From Hondaea fermentalgiana (Eukaryota; Sar; Bigyra; Thraustochytrida; Thraustochytriidae), in contig NPFB01000005.1 of the NCBI GenBank assembly GCA_014084085.1, positions 186,001-250,000 on the forward strand: a DNA stretch of 64,000 nt, given 5' to 3'. Shown piece by piece: positions 37,115 through 48,222 of the stretch. The notes under the pieces are model-generated. The model did no database searches. It saw nothing but the letters and a program-made list of their open reading frames with translations, and was not told the DNA's origin. Numbering within the stretch: the stretch's first letter is position 1; each line of letters begins with the position of its first letter. Both the position numbers and the translations under genes were made by a program.

Positions 37115-37155
<41 letters not shown>
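37065..37155 (+). repeat. (AATC)n array
   Basis: About 90 bp of AATC tetramers with a few variant units; the most AT-rich simple repeat in the window. Confidence 0.92.
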
Positions 37156-37156
<1 letters not shown>

Positions 37157-39599
37157 CCACCAATCGATCAACCATGGCAATGCTTGCAGACCTTCGACCA
37201 AGCAAGCAAAGTATGAACTGGAAAGAGCGTGTGTATGCTGCCGCTCGCCACTAGCAACCCACTTCCCGCAGTGGCAGCTTGATGTTGTCTTGAAACTCGT
37301 GCCGATAATGGCTTTACATAAAAGACCAAACGCTTTACAGCCTGAGGCGCAGCAGGCCAATGCCTTTCTGCCACCATGGGTGGTGAATTCGCGAGAGTGT
37401 AGGGTTTTCAAGAATCTTCCAAAAACGTTTTTTTTAATTAAATAAATCAAAACAGCTTATGGAAGGACAAATTTTGAAAACGTCATCAGCACGCGCGGGT
37501 GCACCTGCCTCGTTTCCGCCTTGCTGCCTTCGTCTGCCTGGCCGCCAGCGCTTGCGCAAATCCCGTCCTCTAGCCAGGCGTGATTGACCTAGGCCTGATT
37601 GAGGTTAGTGTGGAGATAAAATTTGCTTCGGCAGACAGCAGGTCACAGTGCCAAACAAAGCCCTCTCTTGGCCATCATTTCCTTCATTCTGCTGGCCGCT
37701 GACCGCAGCAGCTGCGGCCGCGGGTCGGTCGAGTCTGTCCCACTCTTGCTTTCCCTCTCTCTTTCTGGCTCTGTATCTCTCGTTGCGCGCGGATAAACTC
37801 TTTTCTCGATTGGGATCGCGATCGAGCCGCGAGCAATCCAGCAAAAATCGCAACTCAAATTATCAGACTTGGCTTGCCTTTCCACCAAACTTATCCTGTC
37901 ATCGGGGTTGCTGGATTGCGGTCGTAAGCGCTGCAAGATGCCATGGATGCTAGCGGCCTCAGGCAGCTAGCTGCCACGGGTGCTTGCTGATGGATCGACG
38001 CACGACCGAGCGAGCCCTCTTTCGGACGATTCGCTGCCTTTAGATTGTTATAGGGCGTCCTTGGCGCAATGCCTGATCTGTAGGGTCTGACCCTTGATGC
38101 TGCGTGCCTGAAGTGTTTGGCCATTTGGACACGCGTCAGGCTCGGGGAGATCGGCCTCGTGTTAATAGTCAGTCACCTATGCCTCTCGTCTATCCAACTC
38201 GTGTCTTTTTTATTTGAATCGAGCCAGAGTCTCTACCTCCTGCAGTCACGCTGGCAGAAGATAGACACTCACCAGTGGCATGGCCATGGGGCGTGACCAA
38301 CCGCGGCCGATCAGGATGACTGGGTGAGGCAGGCATGAGTGACGGCCAAGAAATAGGAAAAATTGAAGTGAAGAGATTTCCCTTGATCGACAAACGCACC
38401 CACCTTCGCGTACCCACCCTCCCTCAAAAGAACGAGAAACCTGCCGGGCCGAGGACGGAGACAGTACAGCAACTACAGAGATGAGTGCAATCAAACAGCA
38501 GCGCGGCCCATGCTTCTGTCTTTTTCTCCATCTTGCAGGCAGCATCGCGCAAACATTGCAGTCGCCATGGTCGGCGGCCAATCGTGGTCGGTGCGCTTGG
38601 AGAAGGTCTCTTTTTTTTTTCAAGTTTTTCTTTTTAAGCTTTGCGACGTCGATCAAGCACGGCAGAGGGGCTCGTCATGCGTATACACACACTCTCAAGC
38701 GAGCGCGGCACAACCCTCTCCTTTTTAATTATTAAAAGGAGGAGCCCTAGCTCATTATCTTTGCTAAACACCTGGCTCAGTTCAAGTTCGCGGGCACGAT
38801 GCAGGCGCGTGTGTAAAGCTGCGCTGACAGTGAAGGAGCCGCGGTGCGGCGGGGCCAGCCGTGCCAATCCTTCCGTCTCTTTTCCGTGAATCCACCAGCC
38901 ATCAGCCTCCCTGGTGGGCTCGGAGCAACGCCGTCGCGGCTCGCCGTACGTTCGTGCCCCAGCTGCAGCTGCAGCTGCAGCTCCTGCTGCTGCAATAATC
39001 ATGATGACAGTTGAGACGAGGTGCACGCAATGCAGATGCAAGACGCAGCGGCGGGGCTGTCCGGCTCCTGGCGACCCTCCGCCTATGCCGCGCGTGTATG
39101 GCGGCCGCAAGAAGTGAGGGTTCTGCACTTTTTCTGGCGGATCGATCGGCGGCCAGCCACGCGAGGTGCGGATAGCTAGAGCACTCGCTCTAGGCCTCCG
39201 TGAACCGAGTTCCCCTCAACAGCCAACTTGAACCCTGATCGCTTGGCGCAGCGCGTCTTGCAACGGCCAGTCTGGCGCGATGACGAGGCGGCAGAGCGAC
39301 AGTCTTCTGTGCCTGCGATGGCCTCGGCGATCTCGCGAGCGTGCTTGTACTAGTCGCACCAGCCAACGACCACTGCCTGGCTCACGCTCGACTTCTGGCT
39401 TGTGGCCGGCCAGCTGGCTGGCCAGCTGGCTGACTGAGGGCAGGGCCGAGGCTTCACTTTCCAAGGACGTCGGGACGGGGAGACAAATGCCGGTCTACTG
39501 TGGGGAGAGCTCCTCCAGCGGCGACTGTTTCGCAATGTCCTGTGCTGCCACTATCGCCACTGGCGGCAAGGGGGAAGCAAGAACTTACACTTACATAGT

Positions 39600-39655
39600 G
39601 TCTCTCTCTCTCTCTCTGCCTCGGCCTCTGCCTCGGCCTCGGCCTCTCGGGCCTC
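39600..39655 (+). repeat. TC and CCTCGG compound repeat
   Basis: A CT dinucleotide run followed by CCTCGG/CCTCTG hexamers, about 100 bp before the 39698 hairpin. Confidence 0.8.
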
Positions 39656-39697
39656 CCGTACCGGAAGGCTGAGCTCAACGAAAAAAGCATGCGCCTC

Positions 39698-39826
39698 TGC
39701 GGCAGAGTCGCTGGCCAGTGGTGGTGGATGCAAGCCGCTGCCGCTGCCGCTCGACTTTCGGCTAAGCGAGTGAGGGCAACCGGCTTGCAGCAGTAGAGGC
39801 CTCCACTGGCCAGCGACTCTGCCGCA
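39698..39826. repeat. Long inverted repeat (hairpin)
   Basis: Perfect 24-bp arms at 39698-39721 and 39803-39826, beginning TGCGGCAGAGTCGC and its complement. An inner 8-bp pair (39730-39737 with 39781-39788) also matches. The whole 129-bp unit could fold as one stem-loop. Confidence 0.9.
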
Positions 39827-40277
39827 CAGGATCATTTTCCGTTGAGGAATTTTTAATTTTAATTAAGTAAAAAAAATGTTTTCAAGAAAAGAAAGTTTAA
39901 AAAAAAAAAACGTTTTTAGCTCCGAACCGCGTCGCAGGTCGTGTCGACTAGAGGGCTCCGCCTCTCCCTTCGCAGCAGTGCGGGGCGTGCGGGCGTGAGG
40001 AAATGTGAGGTGACGGCGAGCACGTTTCTCTAGTGATTGCTGCAGTGGCGGTTGCCTGCCATGGCCATTGCGCGCCATGCCCCCGCCCGTGAGCTCACGG
40101 CCAGGTGGATGCTCTCTCTCTCTTTCCTCGCCCTTCTATTTTTCCTTTTCTTTCTTTATTTTTACTTTTATTTTCTCGGCGTCACTCTCGGCCAGTGTTG
40201 TCTTCTATTTGCCTCGTCTTCGCGGGCCGGTCTTGTTTATGCTTGCGCCGGGTTGCCGCTGCAGCATGCAGCTGCCA

Positions 40278-40280
40278 CTG

Positions 40281-40306
<26 letters not shown>
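40278..40306 (+). repeat. CTG trinucleotide array (non-coding)
   Basis: About nine CTG units inside the gene-free island. Confidence 0.88.
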
Positions 40307-40311
<5 letters not shown>

Positions 40312-42199
40312 CACGGCTGCTGCCGACCGACCACAACTGGCCGCTGCGGCGCGAACGAGGCTTGCACAATCGTCCGACAGCGTGGCGTAGGTACAGGGGG
40401 AGATAGAGTGAGAGACAAAAGGAAAGTTCGTAGAAAAGAACGAACGGAAAAACAGCTTACGTCCCGCGAGTGAGCAAAGAAAGCAAAGCTCCTCCCTTCA
40501 TGCTTTCGCGTCTGCGTCTCGGACTTCGAGACCGACCGACCCTACTGGCCAACCTGCCGTCCCTCGTCAGCCTCCACTGCACTGCACCCGAGCATCGACC
40601 GAACCCTGCCACCCTCCGAGTCCCTGCCAGACTACGCGATCGTTCACGGCGGTCGTCTTCGGTGGACAGCTGGCTGGTTGTTCGTCCTCCAGCCAGCACA
40701 GCCCGCATCAATCACTTCGCCCCCCCGCGCAACAAAGTCTTCACGTCTGTCGCAGTCGGCACGGTCGCGTTCCACGCCCAGCCTAGCGACGCGGACAGCA
40801 CCGGCAGGCACCGCCACCATTACCGGCGGAAGCAGCGCAGCAGCCAGGTAGGTCTTGGCGAGCCCCTCCACGAGCCTGCCTGCCTGCCTGCCTGCCTGGT
40901 GGTAGTCGTGGTCGCACCCCTTCGATGCAGAGCATCCCGAGCCGCAGTGAAGAACCTGTCTCTGCAGAGCGAGGCGATCACGCCCTTCCGTGCGAGCGTG
41001 CAAGCAACCGTGACTGCAAGCGTGCGTGCAAGCGTCTGCGTGCGTCGGGCGTGCCCGAATGGGCCAAGTACAAGTCAGCGCAGCAGTCAAACGATCGAAT
41101 GGTCCATGGAACGAACGATTATACGAACGACCATGGCCGATCGATTGAACGAACGGACGAACGGACGAACGATCGATCGACTATCGGAAAAACGTCACAG
41201 GGCCGCGCGTTCCGCCGGGCCGCTCTGGCCGGTGGCTGCGTGTGGCGGCGTGGTGGCGTGAGAAGTGACGAAGGCATGCAAGGAAAATGGTCCAGGGACG
41301 CATCTGGCTGCTGGCGGCATGGCCCGGAAAGGGAGAGACCGCCAAAGCCGCCCTTGGCCGTCGCAGAAAGGAAGAAAAGCGTGCGTCAGAAACAAGAAAA
41401 TGAAGAAACGAATGAACGAGAACGCTAAGTTTAAAAAAAAAAAGGGAAACGCGAAAACGTTCGGCGGCCCAGCTGAGCTGCGACGCCGCCAAGCTTTCCT
41501 TGATTGGTTGCAAAAGGCCAACCCGAAGCAAGCAATGGAGCAACGAAACTGGCAAGCAGCTGCAGCCAGCTGCTGCCAGCTGCAGCTGCTGCGGCCAAGA
41601 CGAGGCCACTGCTGGACTTGCTTGCCGTGGCTTCAACTTGGAGCTGCTGCAAAGAGGAAGCTGGCTGCGAAGATGAAGCGTGTTCACGGCCCGAGCTCCT
41701 GCATATCGCGGCCATTGCGCACGAGCCAGCGCGCGACCTCGACGACACGGCCCGCTAGCGCTCGACCGCTCAAATTTCGCTCGCTCGAGCGAGCGCACTT
41801 GCCTGTAAATAAAATGTACACACCGACAGAGAGAGAGAGAGAGAGAACGAAAAAGTCCAGCCCGCCCGGCCGGCCGACGTCCAGAGAGCAGCCATGGCAG
41901 CTGCAGCTAGCTAGCTACCATGGCTATAGCTAGCTACCTCACGCGTGCACTTGGCCACCAGAGTAAGGTTGATCAGGTAGGTATAGCCAGGTGGTATAGC
42001 AACCTTTTCTTCCTCTCGCCACCGACCACAGCACTTGCTCGCGTATTCATCGTCCGTGCGTGACGCGGACGCCATGCACACACGGCATCCAGCGTAGCTG
42101 CCCATGCTGGCCAGCATAGGACTGGCCAGCGTCCCTCAGGCTGATCCTCTTGTCCGTGCAGGCCGCGGTGCGCAGTGTCGTCCGCCACCGCCGTCGCGT

Positions 42200-42485
42200 C
42201 CCGTGCATTCTTTTTCTTTTTTCTCTTGCATTTCTTTCCATTTTTACTACTTTTCTTTTCTTTTCTTCTCTCTCTCCGCAGCTCTCTTTCTTTATACCTT
42301 GCTTTTCAAACCCTCACTCCCCTAACCCCCATCCCCGCATCACCGACGATCCTCGCTCCTCTCCCTCTCCCTCGATCCCCCTCTCTCTCTCCCTTCTACT
42401 CACTCTCTCCCTCTCTCTGTGCGTCTTCCCCTCCCTTCTCTGCAACCCACTGACTGTGAGAACAATTTTTCTCCCCTCTCTTCAG
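42200..42485 (+). repeat. ~280-bp polypyrimidine tract ending in TTCAG
   Basis: C/T-rich sequence on the + strand, with TTTTC, CTCTC and CCCTC segments, ending in CTCTTCAG preceded by a CTGAC word 32 nt upstream. Confidence 0.75.
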
Positions 42486-43203
42486 CCAGCCCGCGCTGTC
42501 CCGGCCGCTTTTAATTAAGGCGTGTCCGAGTCACCGCGGCAGCAGCGGCCGCAGCCACCATGGCCACTGGTGGGCGTGGCTGCAGCAGAAAAGACCTGCC
42601 CAGCGCTCCGTCACCATCCATGTGTTTACATGAAGCGGGCCCGCCTTTCGGTGGTGTGGCGAAGAGGCGCACGAGCAGACAGTCTTCGCTTCTGCGAGTA
42701 TTTCCCAACCGGGAACACCTCAAACCCTGAAAGTCGAAGCGAAACGAGTGAAATCACTTGCTCCGCGTTCCCAGCTGCAGCAGGCAGCTGACAGCGCCCG
42801 GAACAGAACCGCCAAACAGGGCCAATTGGCAGCGGCGCGGCCACACACACGTACAGACAAACAGGATGGATGCCTGTGCAGGACAAAACTTTTGACTTAC
42901 AGATTTACGTGCCCGCAGCCTAAGATGGGATCCTTGCTCACGCTGGCCCGCTCCACCTCATTCGATCGTCGACTGTCCACCGGCTTAGCCCACGATTCAC
43001 CCTCTCTGCCTTTCCCTGCCGACCCACCACGAACGCTGCTTCGGGGACCTTCAAACGCCACCGATAACGCGTTGCGCAGCCCCCCGAACCGCGCGCAGCG
43101 CCATCTTCGCGCACACCTCCGCACACCTGGGTCCCCGCGGGGGTGCGCGACCGGGACGGAGCCCCGGCTTCCCCCGGGGGCTCTCCAGCCCGCGCGCCCT
43201 CGC

Positions 43204-43303
43204 NNNNNNNNNNNNNNNNNNNNNNNNNNNNNNNNNNNNNNNNNNNNNNNNNNNNNNNNNNNNNNNNNNNNNNNNNNNNNNNNNNNNNNNNNNNNNNNNN
43301 NNN
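43204..43303. other. Assembly gap (100 N)
   Basis: Exactly 100 N in GC-rich sequence about 460 bp before the PRP4-like kinase start. Confidence 0.98.
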
Positions 43304-43761
43304 AGGCGGGACGCGGGGCCCGGTTCGCTCGCGAGCACGCGCGCGCAAGCTCGTCGGCGCTCTCGCAATTCATCATCGCCAAAGCTGGCGAAAAGAGCAA
43401 GAGAGCAAGCGAGCAAGCGAGCAAGCAAAGCGAAAGCCCAAGCGACCCCGGGCCAGCCAGGCCGGGCGAGGCGAGAGCAGGCAGGCGAGGGCAGGCCAGG
43501 GCGAGACGCGTCGCGAGCCGACGAGAGACGAATCAGGCGCAACAAGAGGGAACGGACCCGGTCGCGCCCCCAGAACCAACAAAACGAAGACGCAGCTTGC
43601 ACGCACACGGAGCTCCAGAGAGACCGACCAGCTCTAGAGCTCCGAGAACTTTTGCTCTTTCTCTGCACGAGCATCATCGTCCTCGGCGTTCTTCTTCTCT
43701 TCCCCTCGCAGCCGCCATCGCCGTCGCAAAGTGAACGCACGACATTCACAACAACACAACC

Positions 43762-45681
43762 ATGGATTCGGTTCTCTTGCATGCGCAAGAACGCAGAAAA
43801 GCATCGGAGGATGCTACGGACGCGGCACCCGCCGATCCCGTCGAGAATCAAGCCGCATCAATACATGATCTAGACGCCTCTGCAGCAGCAGCAGCACGAA
43901 CAGCACGAACAGCAGGAGTAGCCGCAACAAAGCGCAACGTTATCGCAGAAGCGAAACATGTGCCATTGAAAACAACACCTACAAAACAAAAACAATCGCT
44001 AGAAACAGCCCCCACATCGTCAACACCCGACCTCGACACATCTGAAGCTTCCACACTCGAAGACGCGGATGCCGCAGCCATGGCCAAAGACGCGCGCAGC
44101 CATCTCAAACGACAACGCAAGACCGGCTCCCCACACCATACGCACCACCAACGCAAACGCCCGGCATCCGAACGCCAACATCCGTCGCAAGATCATGAAT
44201 CCCACCGAAACCGACGCGCCCAGTCTGCTGACGCCACCATGCTCGAAAGTGACGATGACAACGATGGCAATGACAGCGACAATGGTGTCGAAGCCGATGT
44301 CGACGACAACGAGCATGACCATAGTCAAGCCCCTTCGCTCTGCACAAGGCGCAGCAAAACCTTTCCCAGCAATCAAAATGGCCAAGGTACAACACAGAAC
44401 AAAGGGGAAGCAAACAAGCTCAACGGCGGATACTATGCCTTTCGTCCCGGCGAGATCATCAATCAAACCTACGAGATCAAGTACCAGCAAGGCCGAGGCG
44501 TCTTTAGCAACGTCGTCTTTGCCAGGCGCCGGCACCCAAGTGCACCTCGTCTTCCCGCGCCACCAGCCAACCCCAACACTGACACCGATAGCGACATCAA
44601 GACCGCAATGACGGCACAAGGCCTCGACACAGCTGAAATTGCGCAAAATTCCGATTCTTTCTTCACCACCGCCAACAACAGTAGAACTGCCGACCTCGTT
44701 GCCGTCAAGATCCTTCGCAAACACAAGACAACCCGTCGAGCCGGGAGCAACGAGGAGTCTATTCTCAAAGACATCCACAAGCTCCCCCTCTCGGCGCGCG
44801 AGTTCATCGTCGACTTTATCGAATCCTTTGTCCACAAACGCCACCTCTGCCTCGTCTTCCGGGCCATGAAGCTCAATCTCCGTCAGCTTCTTGTCAAATA
44901 CGGTCGCAATACTGGCATTCATATTGACGGCGTGCGCCGCTACGGCAGCCAAATCTTTAGCGCACTTCGCACCCTCTGTGAACTCGGCATCGTTCACGCC
45001 GATGTCAAGCTCGACAACATCATCGTCTCCGCCGACCTTCGTACCGCAAAGCTTTGCGACTTTGGAAGCGCCTTCTATGCCCACGAAGCACGCGGTGAAC
45101 GGACAATGTACCTCGTTTCGAGATTCTATCGCGCTCCTGAACTCGTCCTCGGGCTCTCTGGCACGGACCTCAGCTCTGCCCTCGATGTATGGTCCCTGGG
45201 AACTTGTCTCTTTGAGCTTTACTCTGGCAACGTGCTCTTCCCAGGACGCACCAACAATGAAATGCTCGCGCTCTTCATGCGTACAAGGGGGAAAATACCT
45301 CTACCCCTTGTCAAGCGCCACTTGGCCGCCGCGCAGCGCCTCGATACCGTGCCGCTCTTCGAGCCCGAATCATTCGCTTTTCGAGAAATCCTGCGGCCGC
45401 CGCGTCGAAAGACCGCAAATGCGCCCTCCCCTGCCTCGCCGAGCAAACAGCCCACAGTTCGCTTTGTGCGCATGCCTGCTCAGCCCGATCCGGCCTCGAC
45501 GATTTCTCGCCTCGTTCACGAAGCGCATCCCGACACGCGTGATCAGATCACCACAGCTGAGCGTCGCCAACTCAGCAATCTCCTCGACCTCGCGCTGGCC
45601 TTAGACCCCGCACAGCGCATCACACCATCGCAAGCACTCGCGCTTCCCTTTTTTATCACCGCAACCACGCCTCAGACCTAG
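43762..45681 (+). CDS. PRPF4B: PRP4-type (DYRK-family) serine/threonine kinase
   Basis: 639 residues from ATG 43762. The N-terminal ~220 residues are disordered, with His/Arg and acidic stretches, as in PRP4 kinases. The kinase domain begins with FRPGEIINQTYEIKYQQGRGVFSNVVFARR, a PRP4-like entry. It contains catalytic Lys316 in VAVKIL, the HADVKLDN catalytic loop (H412, D414), DFGSA (D433), YLVSRFYRAPELVLG and the DVWSLGTCLFELYSG helix. PRP4 phosphorylates spliceosomal proteins (PRP6, PRP31) during tri-snRNP activation in the nucleus. About 40 residues are inserted before the Lys strand, and a ~50-residue Pro/Arg insert lies in the C-lobe. It should be active. The alternative is another DYRK/CLK member, but the RxxPGE entry and SRFYRAPE favour PRP4. 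Confidence 0.85.
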   Translation: MDSVLLHAQERRKASEDATDAAPADPVENQAASIHDLDASAAAAARTARTAGVAATKRNVIAEAKHVPLKTTPTKQKQSLETAPTSSTPDLDTSEASTLEDADAAAMAKDARSHLKRQRKTGSPHHTHHQRKRPASERQHPSQDHESHRNRRAQSADATMLESDDDNDGNDSDNGVEADVDDNEHDHSQAPSLCTRRSKTFPSNQNGQGTTQNKGEANKLNGGYYAFRPGEIINQTYEIKYQQGRGVFSNVVFARRRHPSAPRLPAPPANPNTDTDSDIKTAMTAQGLDTAEIAQNSDSFFTTANNSRTADLVAVKILRKHKTTRRAGSNEESILKDIHKLPLSAREFIVDFIESFVHKRHLCLVFRAMKLNLRQLLVKYGRNTGIHIDGVRRYGSQIFSALRTLCELGIVHADVKLDNIIVSADLRTAKLCDFGSAFYAHEARGERTMYLVSRFYRAPELVLGLSGTDLSSALDVWSLGTCLFELYSGNVLFPGRTNNEMLALFMRTRGKIPLPLVKRHLAAAQRLDTVPLFEPESFAFREILRPPRRKTANAPSPASPSKQPTVRFVRMPAQPDPASTISRLVHEAHPDTRDQITTAERRQLSNLLDLALALDPAQRITPSQALALPFFITATTPQT

Positions 45682-46023
45682 GGAATTCCTTTTTCTTTTT
45701 TATGTAAACCTAATCAACAAACAAACAAACAAAGAAACAAACAAAGAAACATACAAGATTTGATGTCCAATTCTCTTGGGAAAACGAGTACTGTGTGACT
45801 TGTTGGCTCTCTCTTTTCTTTTCCCACACCATCATCCATTCATTTCTGCATCTGTTCATTCATACCAGATTATTTAACGTGACCGATTTCACATGACTGA
45901 TTTCGTCTTGGCGACAAGAAAGAAGGGGTCACTTGTTGTCAAGTTCTTTGCCACGACACAAACCAATTCGCTGCATTTGTTCCAACATCAACATAATTAC
46001 TGTTTTCTCGGGTCACGAGCATC
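45682..46023. other. Convergent spacer
   Basis: 340 bp with an AAAC/AAAG tetramer repeat (about 45714-45755); otherwise unremarkable. Confidence 0.55.
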
Positions 46024-47802
46024 TCAATGTGCTGGTGTCGAATGCCGCGAGGCAAAGGTAGACAACAAGCCAGCGAGCTCAACATCGTAGCAGTCCTGCT
46101 GCCCAGGAGCGGTCTCAGCGCTTTGCTCGGCCTCCGCAAGCTTGGCTTCCTCCTCTTCCTCCTCGCGAGCGCTCGTGCTCACTGATCGCCCAGAACCTAG
46201 ACCCTGTCGCTCCCATCGCTCGAGCTCTGCAATGTCCATGACATCGTCAATCGACAGCAACAAAGCGCGCCGTAGCCCGCATGGAATGTCGCTGCCTGCC
46301 GGCCTTCGCGGCTGCAACACCGATGCAGGGAACACTTCACCTACGTGATCGAGCATGCATATCACCACCTGCTCCTTTAGTGTCGCTTGCACTGCCTCAT
46401 CCTTGTGAATTGCCGACTTTGGCTTAAGCGGGTCCTCGCGAAGCATGAGCGGAGCAAAAATTCGCGCCAATGCCCTGCTCGGAGCGACATCCGGGCGCTC
46501 CGTCTGCAAAAGATACAAGAAACGAAAGACCGCAAATAATGCTGCCTCGTGGGGCGCAGGCAGCAACGCCAACGTCGGTCGAAGCGCCTCTATACGCTGC
46601 GCGCTGTGCAGCTCCAGCTGCGTCGAAAGCAAACGATCAAAGAGGTCATACGTCAATAGAGGCGGACTCATCTCGCGCAGAAACTGCACCAAGAGCATGA
46701 AGACAACGCGGGGGTCCGTCTCTTCCTGCTCAAAGTTGATCACGCTCGCGCGATCAGCATCAAATTTGCCCCGCAAGGAACAAACCTGTTTCCAGCGTTT
46801 CTTGCGCGCACCTGCAATCTCCTCCCGCGTTTGCGACACAGGAGATTCCTCCGTGACCCATCCAGGTCGTCCCGTCTTGCGACTCAGCGACCTTGTCAGC
46901 GTCAAGCGACTCGCGTGGCTCAGACGACTCGCGTGGCTCACTTTACTTGCATGACTGAAGTGACTCCCGACGCTTCGACGTCCCGACCCGTCGTCTCCCT
47001 CTTCCAGGGCTCCATTTGCACTTGCGCCCCTGCCATCGCCGCTATTCACGTCATCGTCAAGGGCCTCGGGACCAGCAATGTACTCTTGAATAGCCTCCTT
47101 GCTCAAAAACACCTCGGCTTGCTCCATGAGAAAAGGCGACTCCAAATAGGCGAGACTCATACGCAGCACGCTTGGAAGCTGCGGCGCCCGAGCCCAGATC
47201 TCCGCAAGACTCTTGCCAAATACCTTGATGCTCTCCTTTGTTGTTTGCGTTGCACGTGCAAACCCAAAGTTGCTACCCGGCAACACACCACCGCCGTGCA
47301 GAGCATTATTAAAATACCCCGTCGAGTACTCGGGTGCCGCATAAAGCTTGTCCCCAGGTCTCCGAAAGCCAATCCCATTCCGTCGTGCAAGTATGCTCCG
47401 AATCGGTGTCTTCGTGCCCATCGCCTTGGCCAGATCAAAGCGCTCTGCTGGTCGCAATCGTCGCGGTACGCCCTCTGCATCGAGCACCACGCGCTTGCGA
47501 GGTACCATATGCTCTTGCTCCTCGCTTCGGGCTCGAGCTTGCTCCGGAAACTGTCGCACGCCTTCTGGGCGGTCAGCTTTCCTTGCTGGAGCGCCGACAT
47601 TCCTAAGGCCTCGAGGTCTCTCGTCGCGAGCTCGCAGCTCTGCCACGCTCGGGCCAATGCCATAATTCTTCAAAGGCTTGTAATCATACTCGTCCGACTT
47701 CTTCTCTGCATAGTGTCTGCGTTCCTCGTGCCATTCGCGCGTTGCGAGCTCCTTGTGCGTCGCGCAAGAGCGCGAGCGTCGCAGGCCAAGAATCTCCTCC
47801 AT
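46024..47802 (-). CDS. RhoGAP-like domain protein lacking the arginine finger
   Basis: 592 residues from ATG 47802. The N-terminal ~190 residues are basic and unassigned. Residues ~194-490 follow the RhoGAP fold: VFGKSLAEIW, LPSVLRMSLAYLE, the helix RVVFMLLVQFLREMSPPLLTYDLFDRLL, and LPAPHEAALFAVFRFLYLL...ALARIFAPLMLRE. In active RhoGAPs the loop after the first helix carries an arginine finger (G-x-F-R). Here the corresponding loop reads EVFLSKE, with Leu in place of Arg, and the usual Asn before 'PNLL' is also missing (ARIFAPLML). A ~100-residue insert with SHASRL repeats separates the finger loop from the rest. It probably binds a small GTPase without accelerating hydrolysis. An acidic Glu run and a Ser-rich tail end the protein. 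The fold is likely; the loss of activity is inferred. Confidence 0.72.
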   Translation of the reverse strand: MEEILGLRRSRSCATHKELATREWHEERRHYAEKKSDEYDYKPLKNYGIGPSVAELRARDERPRGLRNVGAPARKADRPEGVRQFPEQARARSEEQEHMVPRKRVVLDAEGVPRRLRPAERFDLAKAMGTKTPIRSILARRNGIGFRRPGDKLYAAPEYSTGYFNNALHGGGVLPGSNFGFARATQTTKESIKVFGKSLAEIWARAPQLPSVLRMSLAYLESPFLMEQAEVFLSKEAIQEYIAGPEALDDDVNSGDGRGASANGALEEGDDGSGRRSVGSHFSHASKVSHASRLSHASRLTLTRSLSRKTGRPGWVTEESPVSQTREEIAGARKKRWKQVCSLRGKFDADRASVINFEQEETDPRVVFMLLVQFLREMSPPLLTYDLFDRLLSTQLELHSAQRIEALRPTLALLPAPHEAALFAVFRFLYLLQTERPDVAPSRALARIFAPLMLREDPLKPKSAIHKDEAVQATLKEQVVICMLDHVGEVFPASVLQPRRPAGSDIPCGLRRALLLSIDDVMDIAELERWERQGLGSGRSVSTSAREEEEEEAKLAEAEQSAETAPGQQDCYDVELAGLLSTFASRHSTPAH

Positions 47803-48222
47803 TCTGCTTTGTCTTGTCTTCGTCTGACGCTGAGTCTCCGCGCGTCGCGTTCCTTCTTGCCACTCGTCGCCGCCGCGCCTCCCCGAGCGCGCTCACGCTA
47901 GTCGCTGTGGTCAAAGAGTCTGCGTCAGACCGCCGCCAATTTTCTTTCAAGGATGAGACAGTCGTGCATGAATGAATCGAGAAAAAGAAAAAAAAAAAGC
48001 GAACCAGAGGAAGGAACGGACGGTAGTACACACCTCCTTCGATGGCTTTGATCTCACAATGCGCGAGCGCCTCACTGCCAGTCACTTATGTGTGACTCCA
48101 AGCACGCATAACGACTCTGCGTCCGAGCTTGGCGGCGCTCTGTCACAAGCACCAGACTATTTTGGGGCAAAAAGAGCGATTACGCGGCGAGGAAGACGTG
48201 GAGGCGGTCGAACCAGCGCGCA
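47803..48222. promoter_or_regulatory. Divergent promoter region
   Basis: 420 bp between the RhoGAP-like gene (-) and the EF-hand gene (+), containing an A/G-rich run near 47975-48005. No specific element is recognised. Confidence 0.45.

Larger units (their letters stand above)
32274..43761. other. 11.5-kb gene-free, repeat-rich island
   Basis: No ORF here has a recognisable domain, a sensible composition or a good start; all are short and read through simple repeats. The left part has pyrimidine tracts (32841-33115) and a C12 run (32953-32964). The middle is enriched in CTGGCC/GGCCAG, TGGCTGGC and AGCTGCAGCT words, with local arrays: GTCT (35575-35612), AATC (37065-37155), CCTCGG (39610-39655), CTG (40278-40306), CCTGCC (40878-40900), GAAC (41110-41180). 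A hairpin lies at 39698-39826. Toward the right are a ~280-bp polypyrimidine tract (42200-42485) and the second N gap. Candidates are a non-coding RNA locus, a decayed mobile element or a centromere-like region; none can be shown from sequence alone. No rRNA or tRNA was recognised. Confidence 0.5.

Noticed and set aside
37065..37155. AATC array considered as a telomere-like or CRISPR-like repeat
   Set aside because: A simple tetranucleotide microsatellite with no spacers; it does not match known telomere units, and a CRISPR array is not expected in nuclear DNA.
40470..41261. 263-residue ORF in the gene-free island
   Set aside because: Composition follows CCTGCC, GCGTGC and GAAC repeats; no domain-like pattern.
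42748..43734. ORFs around the second N gap
   Set aside because: They run through the gap and through AGCAAGCG repeats; no support on either side.
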